A stretch of DNA of 64,000 bases from JBCAXA01 sp039183535 (lineage in GTDB: Bacteria > Pseudomonadota > Gammaproteobacteria > Steroidobacterales > Woeseiaceae): contig JBCDBO010000011.1 of assembly GCA_039183535.1 (NCBI GenBank), positions 4,166 to 68,165 on the forward strand, written 5' to 3'. The notes under the pieces are model-generated. The model was not told where the DNA came from. It saw nothing but the letters and a program-made list of their open reading frames with translations, and made no database searches. Each line of letters begins with the position of its first letter. Position 1 is the first letter of the stretch. The position numbers and the translations under genes are program-made. This document shows positions 17,604-25,924 of this stretch, one piece after another.

Positions 17604-19625
17604 ATGTCTCAGGACAACAAACCGTTCCAGCTGCAATCCGATTACCAGCCGGCAGGTGATCAGCCAGCGGCAATCACAGCGCTGGTCGATGGCATTCGCG
17701 ACGGTCTCGCTAAGCAAGTGCTGCTCGGCGTTACCGGGTCAGGAAAGACTTACACGATGGCGAATGTCATCCAGAAGATTCAGCGTCCGGCGATCGTGTT
17801 AGCGCCAAATAAGACGCTGGCGGCGCAGCTCTATGGCGAGATGCGCGAGTTCTTCCCCGACAACGCCGTCGAGTACTTTGTCTCGTACTACGACTATTAC
17901 CAGCCGGAAGCCTACGTTCCAGCATCGGACACGTACATCGAGAAAGACGCGTCGATCAACGATCACATTGAGCAGATGCGCCTATCGGCGACGAAGGCGC
18001 TGATCGAGCGTAAAGACGCCATTATCGTCGCGACGGTCTCGGCGATCTACGGCCTCGGCGATCCAGAAGCCTACTTTGCGATGGTCTTGCATTTGACCCG
18101 CGGCGAGACGATCGACCAACGCGAGATCCTGCGGCAACTGGCTGAGATGCAATACAAGCGCAACGAGATAGAGTTGTCGCAAGGTACGTATCGGGTCCGA
18201 GGAGACGTGATCGATATTTTCCCGGCCGAGTCGGAGCGCGATGCGCTCAGGATTGAATTGTTCGACGATGAGGTGGAGTCGCTGGCTTGGTTCGATCCGC
18301 TGACGGGCGAGACTTACCCCGGCGTTCGCCGCGCGACCGTTTTTCCGAAAACCCATTACGTAACGCCGCGAGAGCGCTTGCTCGGCGCTATCGATCACAT
18401 TCGCGACGAATTGAAAGACCGCCTGCATGTGCTTCGCGACGCCGGTAAGTTGCTCGAAGCCCAGCGCCTTGAGCAGCGCACCTTTTTTGACGTCGAGATG
18501 ATCCGCGAGCTCGGTTACTGCCAAGGGATCGAAAACTATTCGCGGTATCTGTCGGGTCGTGCGCCGGGCGAGCCGCCGCCGTGCTTGTTCGATTACCTGC
18601 CGCCCGAGGCGTTGCTCATTATTGACGAAAGTCACGTAACGGTGCCGCAGCTGGGCGCGATGTACAAAGGCGACCGGTCGCGCAAAGAGACGCTGGTCGA
18701 ATACGGCTTTCGGTTGCCGTCGGCGCTCGATAACCGGCCATTGCGCTTCGATGAGTTTGAATCGATGGCACCACAATCGGTATTCGTCTCGGCGACGCCA
18801 GGGCCGTACGAGCGCGAGCGGGCCGACCAAACCGTCGAGCAGTTAGTGCGGCCGACCGGCCTTATCGATCCCACCGTTATCGTGCGGCCGGCAACGACCC
18901 AAGTCGATGACGTGTTATCGGAGATCAACGGGCGCGTGGCAGCGAACGAGCGCGTTTTGATCACGACGCTGACCAAACGAATGGCCGAGGACCTCACTGA
19001 CTATCTCGGCGAACACGGTGTCCGCGTGCGCTATTTACATTCCGACATTGATACGGTCGAGCGAACCGAGATCATCCGCGATTTGCGCCTCGGCGAGTTC
19101 GATGTGTTGGTCGGCATCAACCTGCTGCGCGAAGGGCTAGACATGCCGGAGGTTTCGCTGGTCGCGATCATGGACGCCGACAAGGAAGGCTTCTTGCGCT
19201 CCGAAGGCTCGTTGATCCAAACGATTGGGCGGGCGGCGAGAAACTTGAATGGCACGGCAATTTTGTACGCCGATAAGACCACCGGCTCAATGCAGAGGGC
19301 GATTAACGAGACCGAGCGTCGCCGCAAAATCCAACAAGAGTTCAATGAGGCGAATGGCATCGAGCCGCGCAGCGTGCGCAAAGACGTTGCAGACATTATG
19401 GAGGCCGGCCAATCGCAGCGCGGCGGCCGGCGTCGTCGTGGTGAAAAAGTGGCGCCTGCGTGGCAGTCGATGGCGGCCGGCGAGCTGTTACGAGAGATCG
19501 AGCGGCTCGAAAAAGAGATGCTCGCACATGCCCGCAACCTCGAATTCGAGGAGGCGGCGGCGCTTCGCGACCAGATTGACGCGATGCGCAAGCACAGCGT
19601 CGGCTTGTCGAATGACGCCGCGTAA
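17604..19625 (+). CDS. uvrB: Excinuclease ABC subunit B
   Basis: A 673-residue UvrB, the damage-verifying helicase of nucleotide excision repair that loads with UvrA and then recruits UvrC. GVTGSGKT (Walker A), the beta-hairpin segment around YFVSYYDYYQPEAYV, DESH of the DEAD-like motif, LITTLTKRMAEDL and EGLDMPEVSLV with QTIGRAARN (motifs V and VI) are all present. The C-terminal UVR domain (EKEMLAHARNLEFEEAAALRDQI) that contacts UvrC is intact. Full length for the family. It is followed by tRNA-Val. Confidence 0.98.
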   Translation: MSQDNKPFQLQSDYQPAGDQPAAITALVDGIRDGLAKQVLLGVTGSGKTYTMANVIQKIQRPAIVLAPNKTLAAQLYGEMREFFPDNAVEYFVSYYDYYQPEAYVPASDTYIEKDASINDHIEQMRLSATKALIERKDAIIVATVSAIYGLGDPEAYFAMVLHLTRGETIDQREILRQLAEMQYKRNEIELSQGTYRVRGDVIDIFPAESERDALRIELFDDEVESLAWFDPLTGETYPGVRRATVFPKTHYVTPRERLLGAIDHIRDELKDRLHVLRDAGKLLEAQRLEQRTFFDVEMIRELGYCQGIENYSRYLSGRAPGEPPPCLFDYLPPEALLIIDESHVTVPQLGAMYKGDRSRKETLVEYGFRLPSALDNRPLRFDEFESMAPQSVFVSATPGPYERERADQTVEQLVRPTGLIDPTVIVRPATTQVDDVLSEINGRVAANERVLITTLTKRMAEDLTDYLGEHGVRVRYLHSDIDTVERTEIIRDLRLGEFDVLVGINLLREGLDMPEVSLVAIMDADKEGFLRSEGSLIQTIGRAARNLNGTAILYADKTTGSMQRAINETERRRKIQQEFNEANGIEPRSVRKDVADIMEAGQSQRGGRRRRGEKVAPAWQSMAAGELLREIERLEKEMLAHARNLEFEEAAALRDQIDAMRKHSVGLSNDAA

Positions 19626-19683
19626 CGGGCGGTTGCGGATAGGGCATCGCTTCCGGTATGTTTCACGGCCGTTCAGCGGTTGC

Positions 19684-19758
19684 GGGCGATTAGCTCAGGG
19701 GTAGAGCGCCACGTTGACATCGTGGAGGTCGGTGGTTCGAAACCACCATCGCCCACCA
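19684..19758 (+). tRNA. tRNA-Val (anticodon GAC)
   Basis: A 75-nt cloverleaf with encoded CCA. Acceptor GGGCGAT pairs with ATCGCCC, the anticodon stem CCACG/CGTGG encloses TTGACAT with anticodon GAC, and the T arm is GGTGGTTCGAAACCACC. Its last 19 bases are repeated downstream at 19952 and, degenerate, at 20165. Confidence 0.96.
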
Positions 19759-19951
19759 AGCCGCTGCTGCCGTCGATATCCGTCGCGGCGTCGCACCGGA
19801 AAAGCGCGCTCTAGCAGGTCCGCACTTCAGCCTCAGCGGTCTTCTGACCGCATCGAGCGGACCGGTTCGAAAAATCGCGTCAGCGATTTTCACCGAGCGG
19901 CAAGGCCGCGAAGCCCGTCGGGCCGGAGCAGCACGACGTGCTGGTCCGGGT
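19740..19951 (+). repeat. tRNA-tailed multi-hairpin repeat, unit 1
   Basis: A 212-bp unit beginning with the tRNA-Val 3' end. It contains five stems in a row: GGTCCGC 19817 with GCGGACC 19857, enclosing GCGGTC-ttct-GACCGC; AAAATCGC-gtca-GCGATTTT at 19871-19890; GCGGC-aag-GCCGC at 19897-19909; a short GCCC/GGGC stem; and CCGGA-CAGCAC/GTGCTG-TCCGG at 19923-19949. The plan recalls the tyrT downstream repeats of E. coli (rtT), which also start with a tRNA 3' end, but the sequence is not the same. Confidence 0.85.
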
Positions 19952-20164
19952 AAACCACCATCGCCCACCAAACCGCCGCTGCCGCCGATAACCGTCGCGG
20001 CGTCGCACCGAAAAAAACGCGCTCTAGCAGGTCCGCACTTCAGCCTCAGCGGTCTTCTGACCGCATCGAGCGGACCGGTTCGAAAAATCGCGTCAGCGAT
20101 TTTCGCGGAGCGGCAAAGCCGCGAAGCCCGTCGGGCCGGAGCAGCACGACGTGCTGGTCCGGGT
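19952..20164 (+). repeat. tRNA-tailed multi-hairpin repeat, unit 2
   Basis: A 213-bp second copy, nearly identical to unit 1, again starting with 19 bases of the tRNA-Val 3' end (AAACCACCATCGCCCACCA). All five stems are kept. Differences fall in the first 40 bases and in loops (for example CAAGG to CAAAG, CACC to CGCG), which suggests the stems are under selection or the copy is recent. Confidence 0.85.
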
Positions 20165-20184
20165 ATACCGCCATCGACCACTAT
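20165..20184 (+). repeat. Degenerate third tRNA-Val tail
   Basis: After unit 2 the tRNA 3'-end sequence appears a third time with several changes (ATACCGCCATCGACCACT), ending the tandem array. This matches an array built by unequal exchange with a worn terminal copy. Confidence 0.6.
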
Positions 20185-20537
20185 TCGGAGCCTATCACCC
20201 TCTGTTTTGCGAAACGCCGATTCCGGGCGCTAATCGTTGTCGCAACCTGCACAAATATCGCTGGTAGCCTGCGTAAATTTCGGCGTTTCGCTCGGTTTAC
20301 CGCACGGCCATACGCGAGGCTCCGAGCGGACGGATTCGCTGTCGCTGCCGCTCGAGCCGCAAACCCTTGATTTCGTAGCATTGCCGCCCAATATCGGGGC
20401 CACGACGGGCGCTGACGAGCCACGGCGAATTGGCAATTATCGATGCTGATTTTTTTAAGGTTTTCGCTTGTTTATGCGAAATACCGGCTTTAAAATTCGC
20501 GTCCCGGCGGAAGACGTCTTTAACTGAGGAACCTGAT
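20185..20537. other. Intergenic region before infC, no gene seen
   Basis: About 350 bp between the tRNA-Val repeats and infC. Short frames here show no recognisable protein. thrS, which commonly precedes infC, is not present. The right end carries a promoter-like sequence and the infC ribosome-binding site; the rest shows nothing I can name. Confidence 0.6.
20468..20496 (+). promoter_or_regulatory. Candidate infC promoter
   Basis: TTGTTT (20468-20473), a 17-base spacer and TAAAAT (20491-20496). Transcription would begin near 20503, about 35 bases before the infC start. The -10 is good and the -35 weak. Confidence 0.42.
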
Positions 20538-21056
20538 ATCGCTGCAAATAAACGCGCTCGGCGCAACGAAGAGATCGAAGCTAGCCGTGTACGAGTCATC
20601 AACACGGACGGTGAACAAGCGGGAGTGATGGCATTGCAAGATGCGTTGGAGCTCGCCGCTGACCAGAAATTGGATCTGGTCGAAGTATCACCAAATGCGG
20701 ATCCGCCGGTGTGCCGCGTCATGGACTTTGGGAAATTTGCGTTTGAGCAAAGTAAAAAAACCCAATCGTCTCGGCGCAAGCAGAAGCAGGTTCAGATTAA
20801 GGAAGTCAAATTTCGTCCGGGAACGGACGTTGGCGATTACAACGTCAAACTCCGTAACCTGACGCGGTTCTTGACCAACGGCGACAAAGCCAAGGTCACG
20901 CTCCGCTTCAGAGGACGAGAGATGGCGCACCAAGACTTGGGAGCCAAGTTGCTCGAGCGGATTCGTACCGATCTCGACGAGTTGGCGAACGTTGAGCAGA
21001 TGCCGCAGCTCGAAGGGCGGCAGATGATCATGGTCTTAGCGCCGAAAAAAAAGTGA
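20538..21056 (+). CDS. infC: Translation initiation factor IF-3, ATC start
   Basis: A 172-residue IF-3, which binds the 30S subunit and checks start-codon choice. The N domain (VRVINTDGEQAGVMALQDAL, DLVEVSPNADPPVCRVMDFGK) and C domain (EVKFRPGTDVGDYNVKLRNL, RFRGREMAHQDLG, EGRQMIMVLAPKKK) are complete. No ATG, GTG or TTG fits the family start. The ATC at 20538 has GAGGA seven bases upstream and gives a normal length, so I take it as the initiator. E. coli infC starts with AUU, through which IF-3 limits its own synthesis; the same control is likely here. First gene of the rpmI-rplT-pheST-ihfA run. Confidence 0.93.
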   Translation: MAANKRARRNEEIEASRVRVINTDGEQAGVMALQDALELAADQKLDLVEVSPNADPPVCRVMDFGKFAFEQSKKTQSSRRKQKQVQIKEVKFRPGTDVGDYNVKLRNLTRFLTNGDKAKVTLRFRGREMAHQDLGAKLLERIRTDLDELANVEQMPQLEGRQMIMVLAPKKK

Positions 21057-21140
21057 GCGAGCTCAGCGCAACGCGCTGAACGTAGCCCGCCTGATTCGGC
21101 CGATAATGCCGATCCCAGGCTCAAAAAATTGGAGTTCGAA

Positions 21141-21338
21141 ATGTCGAAGTTGAAGACCAACCGCGGCGCTGCTAAGCGTTTCCGCAAAACCGGCAAGGGC
21201 GGTTTCAAACGTGCCCAGTCGCATCTCAATCATATCCTGACGAAGAAGAGTGCCAAGCGTAAGCGGCACTTGCGTTCGACCCAGCAAGTGGCTGAGTCGG
21301 ATGTGAAGAGCGTTCGTCAGATGCTGCCGTACAGCTAA
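21141..21338 (+). CDS. rpmI: 50S ribosomal protein L35
   Basis: A 65-residue, highly basic protein with the L35 pattern (KLKTNRGAAKRFRKTGKGG, then HILTKKSAKRKRHLR). The start is the ATG at 21141, twelve bases inside a longer frame, giving the family length. It lies between infC and rplT in the standard order. Confidence 0.96.
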   Translation: MSKLKTNRGAAKRFRKTGKGGFKRAQSHLNHILTKKSAKRKRHLRSTQQVAESDVKSVRQMLPYS

Positions 21339-21350
21339 GGAGAGACCCAC

Positions 21351-21713
21351 ATGGCTAGAGTCAAACGTGGCGTCATCGCTAAGGCGCGGCACAAGAAAAT
21401 TCTTGGCAAGGCGAAAGGCTATTACGGTGCCCGGCGCAAGGTGTATCGCGTCGCGAAGCAAGCCGTCATCAAAGCGGGTCAATACGCCTACCGCGATCGC
21501 CGGCAACGTAAGCGTCAGTTCCGGGCACTTTGGATCGCTCGGATCAATGCTGCAGCACGCGAGCACGACCTCAGCTATTCGCGCCTGATCAACGGGTTGA
21601 CCAAAGCTGGCGTAGACGTCGATCGGAAGATCCTCGCTGAGTTAGCCGTCAACGAACCCGAAGCGTTCGGTGCCGTCGTAGAACAGGCGAAAGCCGCACT
21701 CGAAGCCGCTTAA
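21351..21713 (+). CDS. rplT: 50S ribosomal protein L20
   Basis: A 120-residue L20, a basic 23S rRNA-binding protein needed for early 50S assembly; in E. coli it also represses rpmI-rplT translation. The N-terminal ARVKRGVIAKARHKKILGKAKGYYGARR is diagnostic. AAGGAGAG precedes the ATG. It starts 12 bp after rpmI. Confidence 0.97.
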   Translation: MARVKRGVIAKARHKKILGKAKGYYGARRKVYRVAKQAVIKAGQYAYRDRRQRKRQFRALWIARINAAAREHDLSYSRLINGLTKAGVDVDRKILAELAVNEPEAFGAVVEQAKAALEAA

Positions 21714-21747
21714 GCGCGTCTTCGTCGCTGCGCGGTCGTCTGTAGCA

Positions 21748-22734
21748 ATGGAACTCGAGCGCCTCGCCGAGCGAGCGGCGGCCGACATTGCTGCGGCTGC
21801 CGATCTTGCTGAACTCGATAAAGTCCGTGTCAGCCTGCTCGGCAAGAGCGGGTTGATTACGGCCGAGTTAAAAAATCTCGGCAAACTCGCGCCCGACGAG
21901 CGCAAGACTGCCGGACAAGCGATCAATGCGGTCAAAACGACATTGGTCGCCGCCATCGAGGCGCGTCGCGCTGCGTTAGGTGAGGCGGCGCTGGCGGCGG
22001 CGTTGGCGGCCGATACCGTCGACGTCACATTGCCCGCGCGAGCGGCCGATGGCGTCGGTGCGCTTCATCCGGTCACACGAGTCATGCGGCGAATTACCGA
22101 TATTTTTGTTGGTAATGGCTTTCAGGTTCGTTATGGGCCAGAAATCGAAGACGATTTCCATAATTTTACGGCCCTCAATTTCCCAGCCAATCACCCGGCT
22201 CGGGCGATGCACGACACGTTTTTTTTCCCTGACGGTCGGTTGCTAAGAACGCACACATCGCCAGTACAAATTCGTGCGTTGCTGGCTGATGGGGTACCGA
22301 TACGAATCATCGCGCCCGGTCGTGTTTATCGCTGCGATTCCGATCAGACCCACACGCCGATGTTTCATCAGGTTGAAGGCTTGGTCGTCGCCGAACGGGT
22401 CACCTTCGCGAATCTAAAAGCGGTTCTGCACCAATTCGTTGAGCAGTTTTTCGAGCGTGATGCGACGTTGCGGTTTCGTCCCTCGTATTTCCCGTTTACC
22501 GAGCCGTCTGCCGAAGTCGATGTGTTGTCGGCCGAAGGTCGCTGGCTCGAGATACTTGGCTGTGGGATGGTCCACCGGAATGTACTGACCAGCGCTGGTG
22601 TCGATCCAGATCGCTATACCGGCTATGCCTTCGGCATGGGCGTCGAACGACTCGCGATGCTGCGATACAACGTTAACGATTTGCGGCTGTTCTTCGATAA
22701 TGATCTCGATTTCTTGGAGCAATTCGGCCGATGA
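21748..22734 (+). CDS. pheS: Phenylalanyl-tRNA synthetase alpha subunit
   Basis: A 328-residue catalytic subunit of the alpha2-beta2 synthetase. The coiled N terminus is followed by class II motifs: HPVTRVMRRITDIFVGNGF (motif 1), RVYRCDSDQTHTPMFHQVEG (motif 2) and GYAFGMGVERLAMLRY (motif 3). Length is as expected. The stop overlaps pheT by ATGA, which couples translation of the two subunits. Confidence 0.98.
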   Translation: MELERLAERAAADIAAAADLAELDKVRVSLLGKSGLITAELKNLGKLAPDERKTAGQAINAVKTTLVAAIEARRAALGEAALAAALAADTVDVTLPARAADGVGALHPVTRVMRRITDIFVGNGFQVRYGPEIEDDFHNFTALNFPANHPARAMHDTFFFPDGRLLRTHTSPVQIRALLADGVPIRIIAPGRVYRCDSDQTHTPMFHQVEGLVVAERVTFANLKAVLHQFVEQFFERDATLRFRPSYFPFTEPSAEVDVLSAEGRWLEILGCGMVHRNVLTSAGVDPDRYTGYAFGMGVERLAMLRYNVNDLRLFFDNDLDFLEQFGR

Positions 22735-25106
22735 AGATCAGCCTAGGTTGGCTCCGCGAATGGGTTCCGGACGCGCCTGATGTTGGCGTGCTGGCCGAGC
22801 GTTTGACGCTCGCTGGCCTTGAGGTCGATAGCGTCACGACGTTGGGCGAGGGCATGGAAGGGTTCTTCGTGGCCGAGGTTTTGGCCGTCGAGCCGCACCC
22901 TAACGCCGATCGTCTGCGCGTTTGTCAAGTTAGCGTCGCCGACGGACAACCGCTGCAAATCGTCTGTGGTGCGCCGAATGCCCGCGCCGGTATGCGCTCG
23001 ATTCTAGCGACGAGCGGCGCTGTTATGCCCAACGGCATGAAGATCCGTCGCTCGAAACTGCGGGGCGTCGAGTCGCAAGGCATGTTGTGTTCCGCCAGTG
23101 AGTTAGGGCTAGGCGATGACCACGACGGAATTATCGACTTGCCCGCCGACGCACCCGTTGGCTCTGCAGCACCGGCGTATTTGAATTTGCCCGACGCCGT
23201 TATCGATATCGATATCACACCGAACCGTGGTGATTGCTTTAGCGTGCTGGGTGTCGCTCGCGAGGTGGCTGCATTCAGTGGTTACCGATTGGCAGAACCC
23301 ACGCTGACTGAGCCGCTCGCTGGTAGCGATGCAGTCGTGTCCGTGGAGCTCCGTGAAACGGCCGCCTGCACGCGCTTTGCCAGTCGTCTAATCGACGGTA
23401 CTGATCCGAACGCCGAGACGCCGCGCTGGATGGCGGAACGCCTGCAACGGGCAGGTCTGCGCTGTATTCACCCGGTCGTCGACGTCACCAATTACGTCAT
23501 GCTCGAATTGGGCCAACCGTTACACGCCTACGATGCCGACAAGATCGACGGCTCGCTCGTCGTTCGCCGTGCAGAAAATGGCGAATCGTTGGTCCTACTG
23601 GACGAAAAAGAAGTCGAATTGACCGATGACGTTATCGTCGTCGCGGATCAAACACGTGCGCTCGGTATGGCCGGTGTCATGGGCGGCTTATCGAGTATGG
23701 TGACCGGCGCGACGACGCGCGTATTGTTTGAAGCAGCGTTCTGGACACCGGCATGGATAGCGGGTCGAGCCCGTCGTTTCGGCTTGCATACCGACGCCGC
23801 AACGCGCTTCGAGCGCGGCGTCGATCCAGCTGGACAGGCGCGCGCAGTACAACGCGCCACTGAGTTGTTGCTGTCTATCGCAGGCGGCAATGCTGGTCCG
23901 TTGCACGATGAGGTCGATGCGAGCCATGCCGCGCACCGCGCGCCGATCGCGTTGCCCTGGCAACGTATAGAGCAAATGCTCGGCGTCGCTATCGACAATG
24001 AGACCGTTATCGGCTTGCTAGATCGTTTGGGGCTCGACACCGAACCCGGGGTCGATAGCGCGCTGGTAACGCCACCAAGTTTTCGTTTCGATCTCGACAT
24101 TGCGGAGGACCTCGTCGAAGAAGTCGCGAGGGTCTACGGCTACGATGAGATTCCGGTCGCGACAGCGTCGCTGGAAGCACCACTGCAGGCTGGCAGTGAA
24201 TCGAAGACGCCACTGGATCGACTCCGTGACGTGCTCGTCGCACGCGGCTTGTATGAAGTCTTGACCTACAGCTTTGTAAATCCTGAGCTGGCAGAGCTGT
24301 GCGATGGCGAGGCAGCCGAGTTAGCGTTGAGCAATCCGATTTCCGCCGATCTTGCGGTAATGCGCCGGTCGTTGCTGCCCGGACTATTGAGCGCCGCGGC
24401 GACGAATCGGGCCCGACAGCATGAACGCTTACGCTTGTTCGAAGTCGGCACTTGCTTCGCCGCTGCGGCGGACGGTCCGATCGAACAAACTCGTATCGGC
24501 GGCTTTATCAGTGGTCCGCGCGCGCTCGAAGGGTGGGCGGAGTCAGCCGAGTCTGTCGATTTTTTTGACATAAAATCCATCGTCAATGTGCTGCTCGGGC
24601 GCCGCGCTGCGGACGTCGAATGGACACGATCATCGCACCCGGCATTGCATCCTGGGCAATCGGCGGATGTTGTGTTTGCCGCTAAGACGGTCGGGCGCGT
24701 AGGCCGCATTCATCCGCGTGTCGCGGATCAACTCGATCTGGATACCGGCAGTTACTACTTCGAGCTTGCGGCCGATGTCGTCAGCGATTCTCCGCTGCCA
24801 GAATCTGCGCCGGTATCGCGATACCCGAGTGTGCGTCGCGACATCGCTGTTCTCGTCCGAGAAGAGGTGGCGGCCGGCGCTGTTGTACGAACGATACAAC
24901 GCGCGATCCCCGCATTGCTGCGCCAAGTGGTGTTGTTCGATGTTTATCGCGGCAAAGGTGTAGAACCGGGCCTAAAAAGCCTCGCCTTTGGCTTGATTTT
25001 GCAGGAAACATCACGCACGCTAATCGACGAAGAAGCGGACTCTGCGGTACGTGCCGCGACAGATGCACTGCGTGAAGAACTCGGTGCAACACTACGGGAT
25101 AAATAG
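22731..25106 (+). CDS. pheT: Phenylalanyl-tRNA synthetase beta subunit
   Basis: A 791-residue PheT with the N-terminal OB-fold tRNA-binding domain (HPNADRLRVCQVSV, CGAPNARAGM), the B3/B4 editing domain (DVTNYVMLELGQPLHAYDADKI), the B5 domain, the pseudo-catalytic core and the C-terminal anticodon-binding ferredoxin-like domain (SRYPSVRRDIAVLV, DVYRGKGVEPGLKSLAF). It overlaps pheS by four bases and lies two bases before ihfA. Confidence 0.98.
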   Translation: MKISLGWLREWVPDAPDVGVLAERLTLAGLEVDSVTTLGEGMEGFFVAEVLAVEPHPNADRLRVCQVSVADGQPLQIVCGAPNARAGMRSILATSGAVMPNGMKIRRSKLRGVESQGMLCSASELGLGDDHDGIIDLPADAPVGSAAPAYLNLPDAVIDIDITPNRGDCFSVLGVAREVAAFSGYRLAEPTLTEPLAGSDAVVSVELRETAACTRFASRLIDGTDPNAETPRWMAERLQRAGLRCIHPVVDVTNYVMLELGQPLHAYDADKIDGSLVVRRAENGESLVLLDEKEVELTDDVIVVADQTRALGMAGVMGGLSSMVTGATTRVLFEAAFWTPAWIAGRARRFGLHTDAATRFERGVDPAGQARAVQRATELLLSIAGGNAGPLHDEVDASHAAHRAPIALPWQRIEQMLGVAIDNETVIGLLDRLGLDTEPGVDSALVTPPSFRFDLDIAEDLVEEVARVYGYDEIPVATASLEAPLQAGSESKTPLDRLRDVLVARGLYEVLTYSFVNPELAELCDGEAAELALSNPISADLAVMRRSLLPGLLSAAATNRARQHERLRLFEVGTCFAAAADGPIEQTRIGGFISGPRALEGWAESAESVDFFDIKSIVNVLLGRRAADVEWTRSSHPALHPGQSADVVFAAKTVGRVGRIHPRVADQLDLDTGSYYFELAADVVSDSPLPESAPVSRYPSVRRDIAVLVREEVAAGAVVRTIQRAIPALLRQVVLFDVYRGKGVEPGLKSLAFGLILQETSRTLIDEEADSAVRAATDALREELGATLRDK

Positions 25107-25108
25107 CG

Positions 25109-25408
25109 ATGGCACTGACCAAGGCCGCTATGGCGGAATCGCTCTTTAATGAGTTAGGATTAAACAAACGCGAAGCACGCGAATTGGTGGATCTTCTGTT
25201 TGAAGATATGCGTGCGTCTCTCGCGTCGGGGGAGCAAATCAAACTGTCTGGGTTTGGCAATTTTGATTTGCGGGATAAAAACGAAAGACCTGGCCGTAAC
25301 CCAAAGACTGGGGAAGAGATTCCGATTACAGCGCGACGCGTTGTGACGTTTCGGCCGGGTCAAAAACTAAAAGCCCGAGTAGAGGCCTATGCTGGAACCG
25401 GGAAATAA
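25109..25408 (+). CDS. ihfA: Integration host factor alpha subunit
   Basis: A 99-residue HU/IHF-family DNA-bending protein. The alpha identity comes from ALTKAAMAESLFNELGLNKREA, the RPGRNPKTGEEIPITARRVVTF arm and its place behind pheT. It forms a dimer with IhfB, which is not in this window. It starts two bases after pheT; its last 20 bases overlap the MerR-family gene. Confidence 0.97.
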   Translation: MALTKAAMAESLFNELGLNKREARELVDLLFEDMRASLASGEQIKLSGFGNFDLRDKNERPGRNPKTGEEIPITARRVVTFRPGQKLKARVEAYAGTGK

Positions 25409-25745
25409 CGACGAATTACCGCCCATACCCGGAAAACGTTATTTTACGATCGGCGAAGTGAGCGAACTCTGTTTCGTTAAGCCACACGTACTGCGTTACT
25501 GGGAACAGGAATTCCCACAACTCAAGCCGGTTAAGCGCCGCGGTAATCGTCGCTATTACCAGCGCCAAGACGTGCTGATCATTCGCCAGATTCGTAGCTT
25601 GCTGTATGAGCAAGGGTTTACGATCGGTGGCGCGCGTCAGCAACTTACTGGCGAAGAGGCCCGTACTGACGTTTCGCAAAGCCAGCAAATAATCAAACAG
25701 TTACGCGTTGAACTGGAAGAAGTACTGAAGATACTTCGACGTTAA
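25389..25745 (+). CDS. MerR-family transcriptional regulator of the ihfA neighbourhood
   Basis: A 118-residue protein with an N-terminal MerR winged helix (FTIGEVSELCFVKPHVLRYW, RRGNRRYYQRQDVLIIRQI), then a coiled-coil of about 40 residues. It has no C-terminal effector domain or metal Cys. This short MerR type follows ihfA in many gammaproteobacteria; its target is unknown to me. The ATG lies inside ihfA. Confidence 0.9.
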   Translation: MLEPGNNDELPPIPGKRYFTIGEVSELCFVKPHVLRYWEQEFPQLKPVKRRGNRRYYQRQDVLIIRQIRSLLYEQGFTIGGARQQLTGEEARTDVSQSQQIIKQLRVELEEVLKILRR

Positions 25746-25840
25746 GTGCGATGCCCACTCTATGGGTTTCGCGCGACGCCAGTCGCACCAACCCTGCCGC
25801 GTAACAGGGCCGTCCGCAGAGTCTTGGAATCCGATACGTT

Positions 25841-25917
<77 letters not shown>

Positions 25918-25924
25918 TTCGGTT

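Noticed and set aside
16683..17717. 344-codon minus-strand ORF opposite the PKD region and the start of uvrB
   Set aside because: It runs across two real genes on the other strand and has no recognisable domain.
17982..18830. 282-codon minus-strand ORF inside uvrB
   Set aside because: uvrB is complete and certain; this is its complement.
19690..20181. 163-codon minus-strand ORF across tRNA-Val and the repeats
   Set aside because: It reads tRNA and hairpin repeats in antisense and ends in a tRNA-derived SNHRPP-type peptide seen in false gene calls; its two internal repeats simply mirror the DNA units.
19740..20184. tRNA-Val tails as att sites of an integrated element
   Set aside because: The copies are only 212-213 bp apart, with no integrase or cargo between them. 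A tandem duplication explains them better.
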